Assembly (NCBI GenBank): GCA_029778515.1
Contig: JAKOQD010000275.1
Location: forward strand, 1-10,072
Reading direction: 5' to 3'
Origin: Actinomycetes bacterium
GTDB taxonomy: Bacteria > Actinomycetota > Actinomycetes > Propionibacteriales > Propionibacteriaceae
DNA: 10,072 bases
Made by a program: the position numbers and the translations under genes. Of this stretch, positions 5,161-10,072 are shown piece by piece (the first letter of the stretch is position 1; every line of letters begins with the position of its first letter). The notes under the pieces are model-generated. The model had not been told where the DNA came from. It saw only the letters and a list, made by a program, of their open reading frames with translations, and did not search any database.

Positions 5161-6885
5161 CTAGAGCGAGACGCGCAGGACCTCTTCGATCGTGGTGAGG
5201 CCCGCGGCCACCTTCTGGAAGCCGTCCAGCCGCAGCGGCACCATGCCCTGGGCGATGGCCAGGCCGCGCAGCTCGCCTCCGGTGGCGCTGCGCACGACCA
5301 TTTGCTCGATCTCCTCGGTGACCACCATCACCTCGTGCAGCGCGAGGCGTCCGCGGTATCCGGTGCCGGCACAGACCGAGCACCCGTTCGCCCGATACAG
5401 CGACGGCGGCCGGCTCCGATCGTGCGGGAACTCCAGCCGGTCGAGCAGCGCCGGGTCGTACGGGATCGGCGTCCGGCAGCGTTCGCAGAGCCGGCGAGCG
5501 AGGCGCTGCGCCACCGCAACCGACAGCGCGGTGCCCACCAGATAGGGCTCGGCGCCGATCTCGATCAGCCGGGTGAGCGCGCTGGGTGCGTCGTTCGTGT
5601 GCAGGGTCGAGAACACCAGGTGACCGGTCAGGGCCGCCTCGATCGAGGTGATCGCGGTCTCCTGGTCCCGGATCTCGCCGACCAGCACCACGTCCGGGTC
5701 GCAGCGCAGCACCGCGCGCAGAGCGGAGGAGAAGGTCAGTCCGGCCTTCGGGTTCACCTGGATTTGGCTGATGCCGGGGATGCGGAACTCGACCGGGTCC
5801 TCGATCGTGATCACGTTGACCCGCGGGCTGGCCACCTCGCCCATGGACGCGTACAGGGTGGTCGACTTGCCCGACCCGGTCGGCCCGGTGACCAGGATCA
5901 TGCCGTGCGGACGGGTGATCGCCCGGTTGAACCGGTCCGTGTTGAGGGCCGACATGCCCAGGTCCTGCATCGAGATCGAGTTGGCCTTGTTGTCGAGGAT
6001 GCGCATGACGATCTTCTCGCCCCACACCGTCGGCACGGTGGCCACGCGCAGGTCGACCTGGCGGCCCTCGTGGTTGATCGAGATGCGACCGTCCTGGGGT
6101 CGGCGGCGTTCGGCGATGTCGATCTGCGACATGATCTTCAGCCGGGAGATGATGCCGTCCTGGATGGCCCGGTCGGCCCGCTGCATCTCGTGCAGCACGC
6201 CATCGATCCGGAAGCGGACGGTGAGATTGTGCTCGCCGGGCTCGATGTGGATGTCGCTGGCCCGGTCGTTCACCGCCTGCGCGATCAACAGGTTGACGAA
6301 CCGGACCACTGGGGCGTCGCTGGCCTGCCCGTCCAGATTCTCGGTGAAGATCGGGGTGTCGGCAGCCACGTCCTCTTCCAGTGCTGCCGAGATCTCGCTG
6401 AGTTCCTCGTCCGAGCGGATGAAGTGCTCGAAGGCCTGGGCGAGGGCGCTGCGGGTGACCACGACCGGCTCGATCACCGTGTCGGTGATGCTGGCCACAT
6501 CGTCGATGGCGATGATGTCGGTCGGGTCGACCATGCCCAGTACGAGCTCGTCGCTCTGCTCCTCGGCTTCTGCCAGGATCACCCGCCGCGGCATCGGGTA
6601 TGCCTCGGCCGGACGCATCTCGATGGGGATCAGCTGGTACTTCCGGCAGAGGTGCCCGGGAACGAGCGCCACCACGGCGGGGTCGAGCTGGACCCCGGCA
6701 AGGTCGTAGAACGTGTGGTCGGTCTGGTCAGCGATCGCCTGGGCGACTTCGATCTCGGTGGCCAGGCGCCGCTGCACCAGGTGATTCACGAGTTCGGGCG
6801 ACTCGCCGAACTGCTCGACGGCCAGCGACATGGCTGCGGGGTCCACGGTGCCGTTCAGCACGAGCGTTCGTGCCAATCCCTTCAT
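5161..6885 (-). CDS. pilB: PilB/GspE-type pilus extension ATPase
   Basis: A 574-residue assembly ATPase that powers pilus polymerisation through PilC. The N-terminal T2SSE_N/MshEN-like domain spans about 30-150 (VDPTDIIAIDDV at 119-130). The N2 domain carries ASDIHIEP (209-216). The ATPase core has Walker A GPTGSGKS (334-341), Asp box ITIEDPVE (359-366), Walker B LRCDPDVVLVGEIRD (393-407) and His box TLHTNDAP (427-434). The zinc-binding tetracysteine typical of PilB/GspE is present as C467-x2-C470 and C502-x2-C505, separating it from PilT. ATG at 6885 is preceded by AAGGGG with a 6-base spacer; a longer in-frame start at 6960 lacks such support. The segment linking LIPI to VDPTD is longer than usual by about a dozen residues. 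The gene is on the opposite strand from pilO-pilT-pilC and about 2.2 kb away, so it needs its own promoter. Confidence 0.95.
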   Translation of the reverse strand: MKGLARTLVLNGTVDPAAMSLAVEQFGESPELVNHLVQRRLATEIEVAQAIADQTDHTFYDLAGVQLDPAVVALVPGHLCRKYQLIPIEMRPAEAYPMPRRVILAEAEEQSDELVLGMVDPTDIIAIDDVASITDTVIEPVVVTRSALAQAFEHFIRSDEELSEISAALEEDVAADTPIFTENLDGQASDAPVVRFVNLLIAQAVNDRASDIHIEPGEHNLTVRFRIDGVLHEMQRADRAIQDGIISRLKIMSQIDIAERRRPQDGRISINHEGRQVDLRVATVPTVWGEKIVMRILDNKANSISMQDLGMSALNTDRFNRAITRPHGMILVTGPTGSGKSTTLYASMGEVASPRVNVITIEDPVEFRIPGISQIQVNPKAGLTFSSALRAVLRCDPDVVLVGEIRDQETAITSIEAALTGHLVFSTLHTNDAPSALTRLIEIGAEPYLVGTALSVAVAQRLARRLCERCRTPIPYDPALLDRLEFPHDRSRPPSLYRANGCSVCAGTGYRGRLALHEVMVVTEEIEQMVVRSATGGELRGLAIAQGMVPLRLDGFQKVAAGLTTIEEVLRVSL

Positions 6886-6954
6886 GCACCACCCCTTGGC
6901 GTGACCGGGTGGGCGCGTAGCCTTGGCAGGCTGGCCGCGGGCCCTGTTCAGTCC

Positions 6955-6983
6955 ATCCAAGAGCGGCTGCGCAGCAGCGTCAA
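6955..6983 (-). promoter_or_regulatory. Candidate pilB promoter
   Basis: On the minus strand TTGACG (6983-6978) matches the -35 consensus at five of six positions, and TTGGAT (6960-6955) follows after a 17-base spacer as a weak -10. The start codon is about 70 bases downstream. This is the only good -35 match in the gap between pilB and the XRE gene; the poor -10 keeps it tentative. Confidence 0.35.
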
Positions 6984-7038
6984 GCTGCGGACGCGGAACG
7001 CCATCCCACCTTCAGCCTCGGCTTGAGGCCTGGAATGT

Positions 7039-7263
7039 TCAGCGGTGGACGACCAGCAGATCGCCCACCTGGCATTCCAGCACGTCACAGACGGCGGTGA
7101 GCGTGGAAAACCGGATCGCACGGGCCCGGTCGTTCTTCAGGATCGAAAGGTTCACCAGGCTCACCCCGACCAGCTCGGCGAGCCGGGTGAGCGTCATTCC
7201 GCGTTCCGCCAGCAGCTCGTCGAGGCGGCAGTGGATGCGTCCGATCTCGTCCTCTGGTGGCAT
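7039..7263 (-). CDS. Small XRE/Cro-type transcriptional regulator (YozG-like)
   Basis: A 74-residue single-domain DNA-binding protein. Helices fit the Cro/C1 fold: RIHCRLDELLAERGMT (about 9-24), the helix-turn-helix LTRLAELVGVSLVNLSILKN (about 25-44), then FSTLTAVCDVLECQVGDLLV (52-71), whose ending is highly typical of this family. There is no sensor domain. The ATG overlaps the stop of the DUF2975 gene as TGATG, and small HTH proteins of this type are commonly paired with DUF2975 membrane proteins. The likely role is repressor of its own operon, with the TATCGATA pair at 8021-8057 as the obvious candidate operator; that link is inference. A longer in-frame start exists upstream, but it would only add sequence antisense to nothing conserved and overlap the neighbour. 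Confidence 0.88.
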   Translation of the reverse strand: MPPEDEIGRIHCRLDELLAERGMTLTRLAELVGVSLVNLSILKNDRARAIRFSTLTAVCDVLECQVGDLLVVHR

Positions 7264-8006
7264 CAGACCAGGCCCTGGGTGTCCTCGCGGAGCTTGTGAC
7301 CGGCTTTGAACGCGGCAGCGATCAAGGCCAGTCCCAGTCCTGCGGTGAGCGGCCAGAAGGGAATGTTGACCAGAAGCCCGTACGGCTCCGGCCAACCGTA
7401 CTGAGCCAGATTGTCGAACGGGTCAAGGCCAGCGATCGCTCCTTCGGCGGCACCGCCGTAGTGCTGCAAGGCTTCGGTTCCGGCCCGCCATGCGCCCAGG
7501 TCGGCGAGGATTGCGGCCAGTAGTCCGCTGACCGCGACGATGCCTGCGACTCGCAGCAGTGCCTGGGTGCCATCGCGAAAAATGTCCCCCTGGTCGAGTG
7601 AGCGGGCGAGCCGGAGTGCGACGAAGCAGACCGCAACCCAGGTCGCTCCCTGCAGCACCCAACTGGAAACGATGAGCGACTTGGCCGGCCAAGAGAGGCC
7701 GGTGAGGGTGAGCGTGGCTCGATCCACGCCGCCGCCGACGATGGTGGCGGTCATGCCTTCGAGCGTGATTCCTGGGGCTGGATGGGGTTGGAACGGGACG
7801 AGTGGGACCGCCACGGTGGTGCGGTCGTAGAAAAGTGGGTCGATCAGGCTGAGCGCAGTCACGACCGCGGCGCCGATCCCGAAGATGAGCGCGACCGCCG
7901 TGACCACCTTCGCCAACGGGATCCGACCGTGGGCGACTGCGAGCGCGAACCAAGCGATGCCTCCGAGAACCGCCAGCATCAGGATCATCGGCAGGATATG
8001 AATCAT
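7263..8006 (-). CDS. DUF2975-family integral membrane protein
   Basis: A 247-residue membrane protein of unknown function. Hydrophobic segments lie at about 3-24, 33-54, 112-134, 150-171 and 212-234, with a predicted extracytoplasmic loop of about 55 residues between the second and third (60-110). The C-terminus KLREDTQGLV closely resembles the end typical of DUF2975 proteins (L.ED.EGLV), which supports the family. ATG 8006 has GAGGAG five bases upstream; the adjacent GTG at 8009 would leave only two bases, so ATG is preferred. It is the first gene of a two-gene operon with the XRE regulator, overlapping it by one base. A membrane protein plus a minimal HTH protein suggests signal- or stress-dependent control, but no ligand or partner can be read from the sequence. 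Confidence 0.8.
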   Translation of the reverse strand: MIHILPMILMLAVLGGIAWFALAVAHGRIPLAKVVTAVALIFGIGAAVVTALSLIDPLFYDRTTVAVPLVPFQPHPAPGITLEGMTATIVGGGVDRATLTLTGLSWPAKSLIVSSWVLQGATWVAVCFVALRLARSLDQGDIFRDGTQALLRVAGIVAVSGLLAAILADLGAWRAGTEALQHYGGAAEGAIAGLDPFDNLAQYGWPEPYGLLVNIPFWPLTAGLGLALIAAAFKAGHKLREDTQGLV

Positions 8007-8020
8007 CACGACTCCTCGGA

Positions 8021-8057
8021 TTATCGATAGTCATTACAACATAACGACTATCGATAA
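8021..8057 (-). promoter_or_regulatory. Paired TATCGATA palindromes, candidate operator of the DUF2975-XRE operon
   Basis: TTATCGATAGTC (8021-8032) and GACTATCGATAA (8046-8057) are perfect 12-base inverted repeats with a 13-base spacer. Each contains the self-complementary octamer TATCGATA (8022-8029 and 8049-8056), so the site is a palindrome of palindromes with centres 27 bases apart. It lies 15-51 bases upstream of the DUF2975 start, over the only AT-rich, promoter-like stretch, which contains the minus-strand hexamers TAATGA and GATAAT. Binding by the operon's own XRE protein is the simplest guess. Confidence 0.7.
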
Positions 8058-8196
8058 GCTCCGCAAGTGTTTCCAGGAGGGCTTTCCAGAACTCACTGGC
8101 CAATGGATGGCTCGTGGCCTGATCACCTGCGATTACCCGCTGCGGCTATCGCAACCACCACGCGATCAAGAACCTGGTGATTCGCTTCGTCCGCGC

Positions 8197-8290
8197 TTAG
8201 GAACTGCTTTCCAGGTTGATGATGTTGCCGTCCGGATCGGCGAACCAGACCGCCCGCATCCCGCCGAAGGTGGCGACGTCACCGTCCCAG
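8197..8290 (-). pseudogene. C-terminal remnant of a VOC/glyoxalase-superfamily protein
   Basis: The minus strand reads NVSWDGDVATFGGMRAVW and continues FADPDGNIINLESSS before TAA at 8199-8197. The pattern G-x-x-x-AVWFADPDGNIINLE is the classic last beta strands of a vicinal-oxygen-chelate domain, including the final metal-ligand glutamate. Upstream the frame continues without stops but turns into Gly/Ser/Arg-rich sequence unlike the family, while a neighbouring frame reads more protein-like, which suggests a frameshift or deletion. A complete VOC protein needs about 110-130 residues, and a tRNA gene lies only about 125 bases upstream, so this can only be a broken gene. The left boundary is firm and the right one approximate. 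Confidence 0.6.
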
Positions 8291-8385
8291 CTGACGTTCG
8301 CCGCACACCCGCACCTGCGGCTCTTCCCCGGGAATTCGATCGAGGTACTGGAGTGCCCGCCGGCTCCGGGTGGCAAGGAAGACTG

Positions 8386-8413
8386 AAAAGACCCCTAGTT
8401 GACTAGGGGTCTT
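8386..8413 (-). terminator. Intrinsic terminator of tRNA-Ala
   Basis: AAGACCCCTAG (8388-8398) and CTAGGGGTCTT (8403-8413) form a perfect 11-bp stem with a 4-base loop. Read on the minus strand the stem runs into TTTT (8389-8386), and it starts three bases after the tRNA CCA end. Position, stem and T-run fit a factor-independent terminator. Confidence 0.88.
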
Positions 8414-8415
8414 AG

Positions 8416-8491
8416 TGGTGGAGCTAAGGGGATTCGAACCCCTGACCTTCTCATTGCGAACGAGACGCGCTACCAACTGCGCCATAGCCCC
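8416..8491 (-). tRNA. tRNA-Ala (anticodon CGC)
   Basis: A 76-base gene on the minus strand with the complete cloverleaf. The acceptor stem is GGGGCTA/TAGCTCC, including the G3-U70 wobble that identifies alanine tRNAs. The D-arm carries AGTTGGTA, and the anticodon arm is TCTCG-TTCGCAA-TGAGA with anticodon CGC, which reads GCG codons. The T-arm is AGGGG-TTCGAAT-CCCCT, followed by discriminator A and an encoded CCA. GCG is a frequent alanine codon in this GC-rich sequence, consistent with a dedicated CGC isoacceptor. An intrinsic terminator follows directly. Confidence 0.97.
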
Positions 8492-8511
8492 ATGCCGTAA
8501 ACAGCCCGATC

Positions 8512-8541
8512 AGCCTAGCACCGGGTTCCCCGCGGCACGAA
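8512..8541 (-). promoter_or_regulatory. Candidate tRNA-Ala promoter
   Basis: On the minus strand TAGGCT (8517-8512) fits the TANNNT form of an actinobacterial -10 and ends 20 bases before the tRNA 5' end. TTCGTG (8541-8536), 18 bases further upstream, is a weak -35. The whole unit fits in the 64-base gap to the GyrI-like gene. It is supported mainly by position. Confidence 0.4.
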
Positions 8542-8555
8542 ACCGACGCTCGGCA

Positions 8556-9011
8556 TCACGACGCCAGCGGGAACACCATTCGGGTCACGGTCGACTCCGG
8601 CAGCTCGTCGGGCATGCTGTCGTAGAACTCGAACATCTCGTCGGTGGTCCGAACCTGCTGGTCACCAATCCACGTCATGAGTTCGCCGTAGGCGTCCGGC
8701 AACGCAGCGTACGGGCCGACATGGGTGCCGATTGCGGCCTTGAACGCTGGGTTCTGGGTGACCACCAGGCCGGGTACGTCGATCGGACCAGCCACGCCGA
8801 AGCCGATCTCCACGTCCACCGTGTCGCGCGGCATGCCGAAGTAGCGTGCGTAGGCAGGCCCGACGAGCTGGCCGCCAGCGGCCCCGATCGCTGCTGACAC
8901 CCGTTCGTAAGCGGCGGGGAACACCGTCGACAACTCGTCCATGCGAGCCACCTGGCGGACGCCGACGCTCACCCACGCCGGAACTTCTTCGATCCTCGGA
9001 TTCACGCTCAT
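8556..9011 (-). CDS. GyrI-like small-molecule-binding domain protein
   Basis: A 151-residue stand-alone protein resembling the GyrI-like/AraC effector-binding (SHS2-type) fold. The opening VNPRIEEVPAWVSVGVRQVARMDELSTVF and the later segments VDVEIGFGVAG, IGTHVGPYAALPDAYGELMTWI and WIGDQQVRTTDEMFEFYDSMPDE follow the usual order of strands and helices, including the conserved H-x-G-x-Y-x-x-L pattern (HVGPYAAL). Such domains bind hydrophobic ligands or, in GyrI itself, DNA gyrase; without a fused DNA-binding domain the role here is unknown, and a xenobiotic-binding or detoxification function is only a guess. The ATG at 9011 lies nine bases after the HIT gene stop, so the two are probably one transcript, although the ribosome binding site is weak. 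Length is normal for the single-domain form. Confidence 0.8.
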   Translation of the reverse strand: MSVNPRIEEVPAWVSVGVRQVARMDELSTVFPAAYERVSAAIGAAGGQLVGPAYARYFGMPRDTVDVEIGFGVAGPIDVPGLVVTQNPAFKAAIGTHVGPYAALPDAYGELMTWIGDQQVRTTDEMFEFYDSMPDELPESTVTRMVFPLAS

Positions 9012-9020
9012 GCGTGCAGC

Positions 9021-9431
9021 CTACGCCGCCAGCGCCGCGAGCAGGCGGGATGCGTATTCGGCCTCCTCGCCGGCGACGTACCGCGTCCGCGGCCAGAAGA
9101 AGCCACGCAGCCCGTCCCCCTTCGTGCGGGGGATCACGTGCACGTGCAGGTGTGGCACGGATTGGCTGACCACGTTGTTCAGGCCCACGAAGCTGCCTTC
9201 GGCCCCGAACGCCGGACGCAGCGCAGCCGCGATCCGCGCGGCCGTCCCGAACAGCGGCTCGAAGAGTTCGCCCGGCAGCTCCGGCAAAGTCGCGAAGTGC
9301 TGCACCGGGCACACCAACACATGCCCCTTGAATACCGGACGATGGTCGAGGAACGCCACCACCCGCTCGTCCCGCCATACCTCAGGCGCGGCGAGCTCAC
9401 CAGTGATGATCTGGCAGAACACATCGGTCAT
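9021..9431 (-). CDS. HIT-family (histidine triad) nucleotide hydrolase
   Basis: A 136-residue HIT protein, which hydrolyses phosphoramidate or other bonds at nucleotide alpha-phosphates. The catalytic triad motif is visible as VPHLHVHVIPR, with H94, H96 and H98. Upstream motifs fit the HIT core: VFCQIITGE (4-12), RVVAFLDHRPVFKGHVLVCPVQH (about 23-45) and FVGLNNVVSQSVPHLH (81-96). A roughly 25-residue tail after the triad (FFWPRTRYVAGEEAEYASRLLAALA) is typical of actinobacterial HIT proteins. ATG 9431 begins at MTDVFC, the usual opening; a TTG at 9443 is an alternative. No Shine-Dalgarno is evident. The physiological substrate is unknown. The start lies only 17 bases after the hairpin that ends the cold-shock gene, so promoter placement is unclear. 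Confidence 0.92.
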   Translation of the reverse strand: MTDVFCQIITGELAAPEVWRDERVVAFLDHRPVFKGHVLVCPVQHFATLPELPGELFEPLFGTAARIAAALRPAFGAEGSFVGLNNVVSQSVPHLHVHVIPRTKGDGLRGFFWPRTRYVAGEEAEYASRLLAALAA

Positions 9432-9448
9432 GAGGTCATTCAAACGCA

Positions 9449-9484
9449 GAACCGGCCCCCTCGCCTGAGCGGGGGAGCCGGTTC
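9449..9484 (-). terminator. Hairpin terminator after the cold-shock gene
   Basis: GAACCGGC (9449-9456) pairs perfectly with GCCGGTTC (9477-9484). After one C-A mismatch the stem continues for seven more pairs, including one wobble, to a CTGA loop (9465-9468). It starts 26 bases after the cold-shock stop on the minus strand. The tail on that strand, TGCGTTTGAA, has only a short T-run, so termination may be partial. Confidence 0.7.
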
Positions 9485-9510
9485 GTTGCTAAGTCAGGCT
9501 GTCTGCCAGA

Positions 9511-9714
9511 TCAGAGCGGGCTGATGTTCGAGGCCTGGGGACCCTTGGGGCCCTGGGTGATCTCGAACTGAACCTTCTGGTTCTCGTCCAGCGTGCGGAA
9601 ACCCGAGCTGGAAATCGCGCTGTAGTGGGCGAAGACATCAGGTCCGCCGCCGTCCGGGGCGATGAAACCAAAGCCCTTTTCCGCGTTGAACCACTTCACA
9701 GTGCCGGTGGCCAT
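9511..9714 (-). CDS. cspA: Cold-shock protein, CspA family
   Basis: A 67-residue single cold-shock domain, a five-stranded barrel that binds single-stranded RNA and DNA and acts as an RNA chaperone. It opens with [18 protein letters not shown], which carries the RNP1 motif KGFGFI (13-18). RNP2 is present as VFAHY (27-31), with Ala where Val is more common; the remaining strands ([18 protein letters not shown]) match the family, and length is standard. ATG 9714 is set by a strong AAGGAG seven bases upstream; the TTG at 9720 would overlap that site. The gene has its own leader and terminator and is probably monocistronic, with possible readthrough into the HIT gene. Family assignment is secure; whether it is cold-induced or constitutive is not shown. 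Confidence 0.97.
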   Translation of the reverse strand: MATGTVKWFNAEKGFGFIAPDGGGPDVFAHYSAISSSGFRTLDENQKVQFEITQGPKGPQASNISPL

Positions 9715-9717
9715 GCA

Positions 9718-9791
9718 CAAACTCCTTCTTGATGCGTACGGTTCCGACTTCCGGAACCGACTTGTTGTCCCCGCACCCCCCGAGGAGTTTG
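9718..9791 (-). promoter_or_regulatory. Structured 5' leader of the cold-shock gene with an anti-Shine-Dalgarno
   Basis: In the minus-strand transcript the bases at 9791-9783 read CAAACTCCT, an exact 9-base complement of AGGAGTTTG at 9726-9718, the cold-shock ribosome binding site. Between them lies an 8-bp perfect hairpin, CGGTTCCG/CGGAACCG (9759-9752 and 9746-9739, 5-base loop), which would bring the two together. The fold would hide the ribosome binding site. This presumes the transcript starts upstream of 9791; I could not place a convincing promoter. Confidence 0.5.
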
Positions 9792-9885
9792 GCCGCCCTC
9801 CCGGCTGGGATGACGAGCCGGTACAGCGACTACTGCTGCTAATGGTAGCCGGTCCGGGCCTCGCTGGGGAACTATCTGCGCGGAG

Positions 9886-10072
9886 TCAAGCGGGCATCCG
9901 CACTACGAGAGCCCCCGGGCGCACCTCGCAGGTCATTCGTTGCCTGGGTCCGACAGCATCGCCGTCGAGCTGGCCCTCCACCGGTTCGCGGGTGTCCACG
10001 ACCACCCGGTCGGACACCATCGACACCAGCGATCGATGGCCGCGGCGGTGCCGGGTCAACACATGTACCCCG
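9886..10072 (-). CDS. C-terminal end of a YegS/diacylglycerol-kinase-like lipid kinase (5' end outside window)
   Basis: The minus-strand frame is open from the window's right edge to TGA at 9888-9886, giving 61 visible residues. They read GVHVLTRHRRGHRSLVSMV, then VVVDTREPVEGQLDGDAVGP and end CEVRPGALVVRMPA. The tail pattern, in which a basic loop is followed by EPVEGQLDGDAVG and V-x-PGALVVRMP, is what closes the second beta-rich domain of diacylglycerol kinase/YegS-type lipid kinases, where the last strands return to the catalytic core. The ATP-binding and catalytic regions are outside the window, so substrate and activity cannot be judged. The stop is about 170 bases upstream of the cold-shock start on the same strand, and no terminator is evident between them. 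Confidence 0.75.
   Translation of the reverse strand, partial: GVHVLTRHRRGHRSLVSMVSDRVVVDTREPVEGQLDGDAVGPRQRMTCEVRPGALVVRMPA

Noticed and set aside
4949..6025. Upstream extension of the nuclease-like reading frame into a 678-residue protein
   Set aside because: The extension is antisense to pilB and to the repeat-rich gap, is Arg/Pro/Gly-rich, and shows no family features. The AbiEi-like pattern begins at 4948.
5146..7026. A long 626-residue open frame on the plus strand opposite pilB
   Set aside because: It has shadow composition (rich in H, R, D, G and Q) typical of the antisense frame of a GC-rich gene. PilB on the other strand has every expected motif.
8279..8485. A 68-residue minus-strand frame through tRNA-Ala (MAQLVARLVRNEKVRG...)
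   Set aside because: The N-terminal part is translated tRNA and terminator sequence, a well-known source of spurious proteins.
9884..9889. Cold-shock promoter with -35 TTGACT on the minus strand
   Set aside because: No acceptable -10 lies 16-19 bases downstream; the nearest TANNNT hexamer (TACCAT, 9847-9842) is about 36 bases away.

Overview
This is a high-GC chromosomal window from what looks like an actinobacterium (Actinomycetota). The grounds are the strongly GC-biased third codon positions, frequent GTG/TTG starts and ATGA/TGATG overlaps, a 67-residue cold-shock protein of actinobacterial type, and type IV pilus genes without an outer-membrane secretin next to them. A propionibacterial relative is a guess, not something the sequence proves.

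Layout, left to right. Positions 2-2976 (+) hold three tightly packed type IV pilus genes: the 3' part of a PilO-like protein, a PilT-type ATPase and a PilC-type inner-membrane platform protein, ending before a perfect 17-bp hairpin. Positions 3157-3803 (+) hold a VapB/Phd-VapC-type toxin-antitoxin pair with a 4-nt overlap and a TTG toxin start. Positions 3822-3994 are one long, nested, imperfect palindrome lying between the convergent 3' ends of vapC and the next gene. Positions 3989-4948 (-) encode a solitary AbiEi-like winged-helix protein with a C-terminal PD-(D/E)XK (DUF559-like) nuclease-type domain. A 212-bp gap follows, with a DnaA-box-like inverted repeat and a REP-like hairpin. Positions 5161-6885 (-) encode the PilB/GspE assembly ATPase, so the pilus locus is split and pilB is inverted relative to pilO-pilT-pilC.

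The right half is a mix of small units, all on the minus strand. There is a two-gene operon of a DUF2975 membrane protein and a small XRE-type regulator (8006-7039), headed by paired TATCGATA palindromes. A decayed patch (about 8100-8290) carries the tail of a VOC/glyoxalase gene. Then come tRNA-Ala(CGC) with an encoded CCA and a clean intrinsic terminator, a GyrI-like protein, a HIT-family protein, a cold-shock protein with an unusual 5' leader, and the C-terminal end of a YegS/diacylglycerol-kinase-like lipid kinase cut by the window edge.

How the genes work together: PilB (extension) and PilT (retraction) would act on the PilC platform, with PilO as an alignment-complex component, to run a monoderm type IV pilus. 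The vapBC pair and the AbiEi/nuclease-like gene look like an accessory insert of defence or stability type between the two pilus arms. The rest is housekeeping or hypothetical. I see no clearly new multi-gene system. The most unusual signals are structural: the 170-bp nested palindrome, the cold-shock leader with a 9-nt anti-Shine-Dalgarno, and the TATCGATA operator pair.
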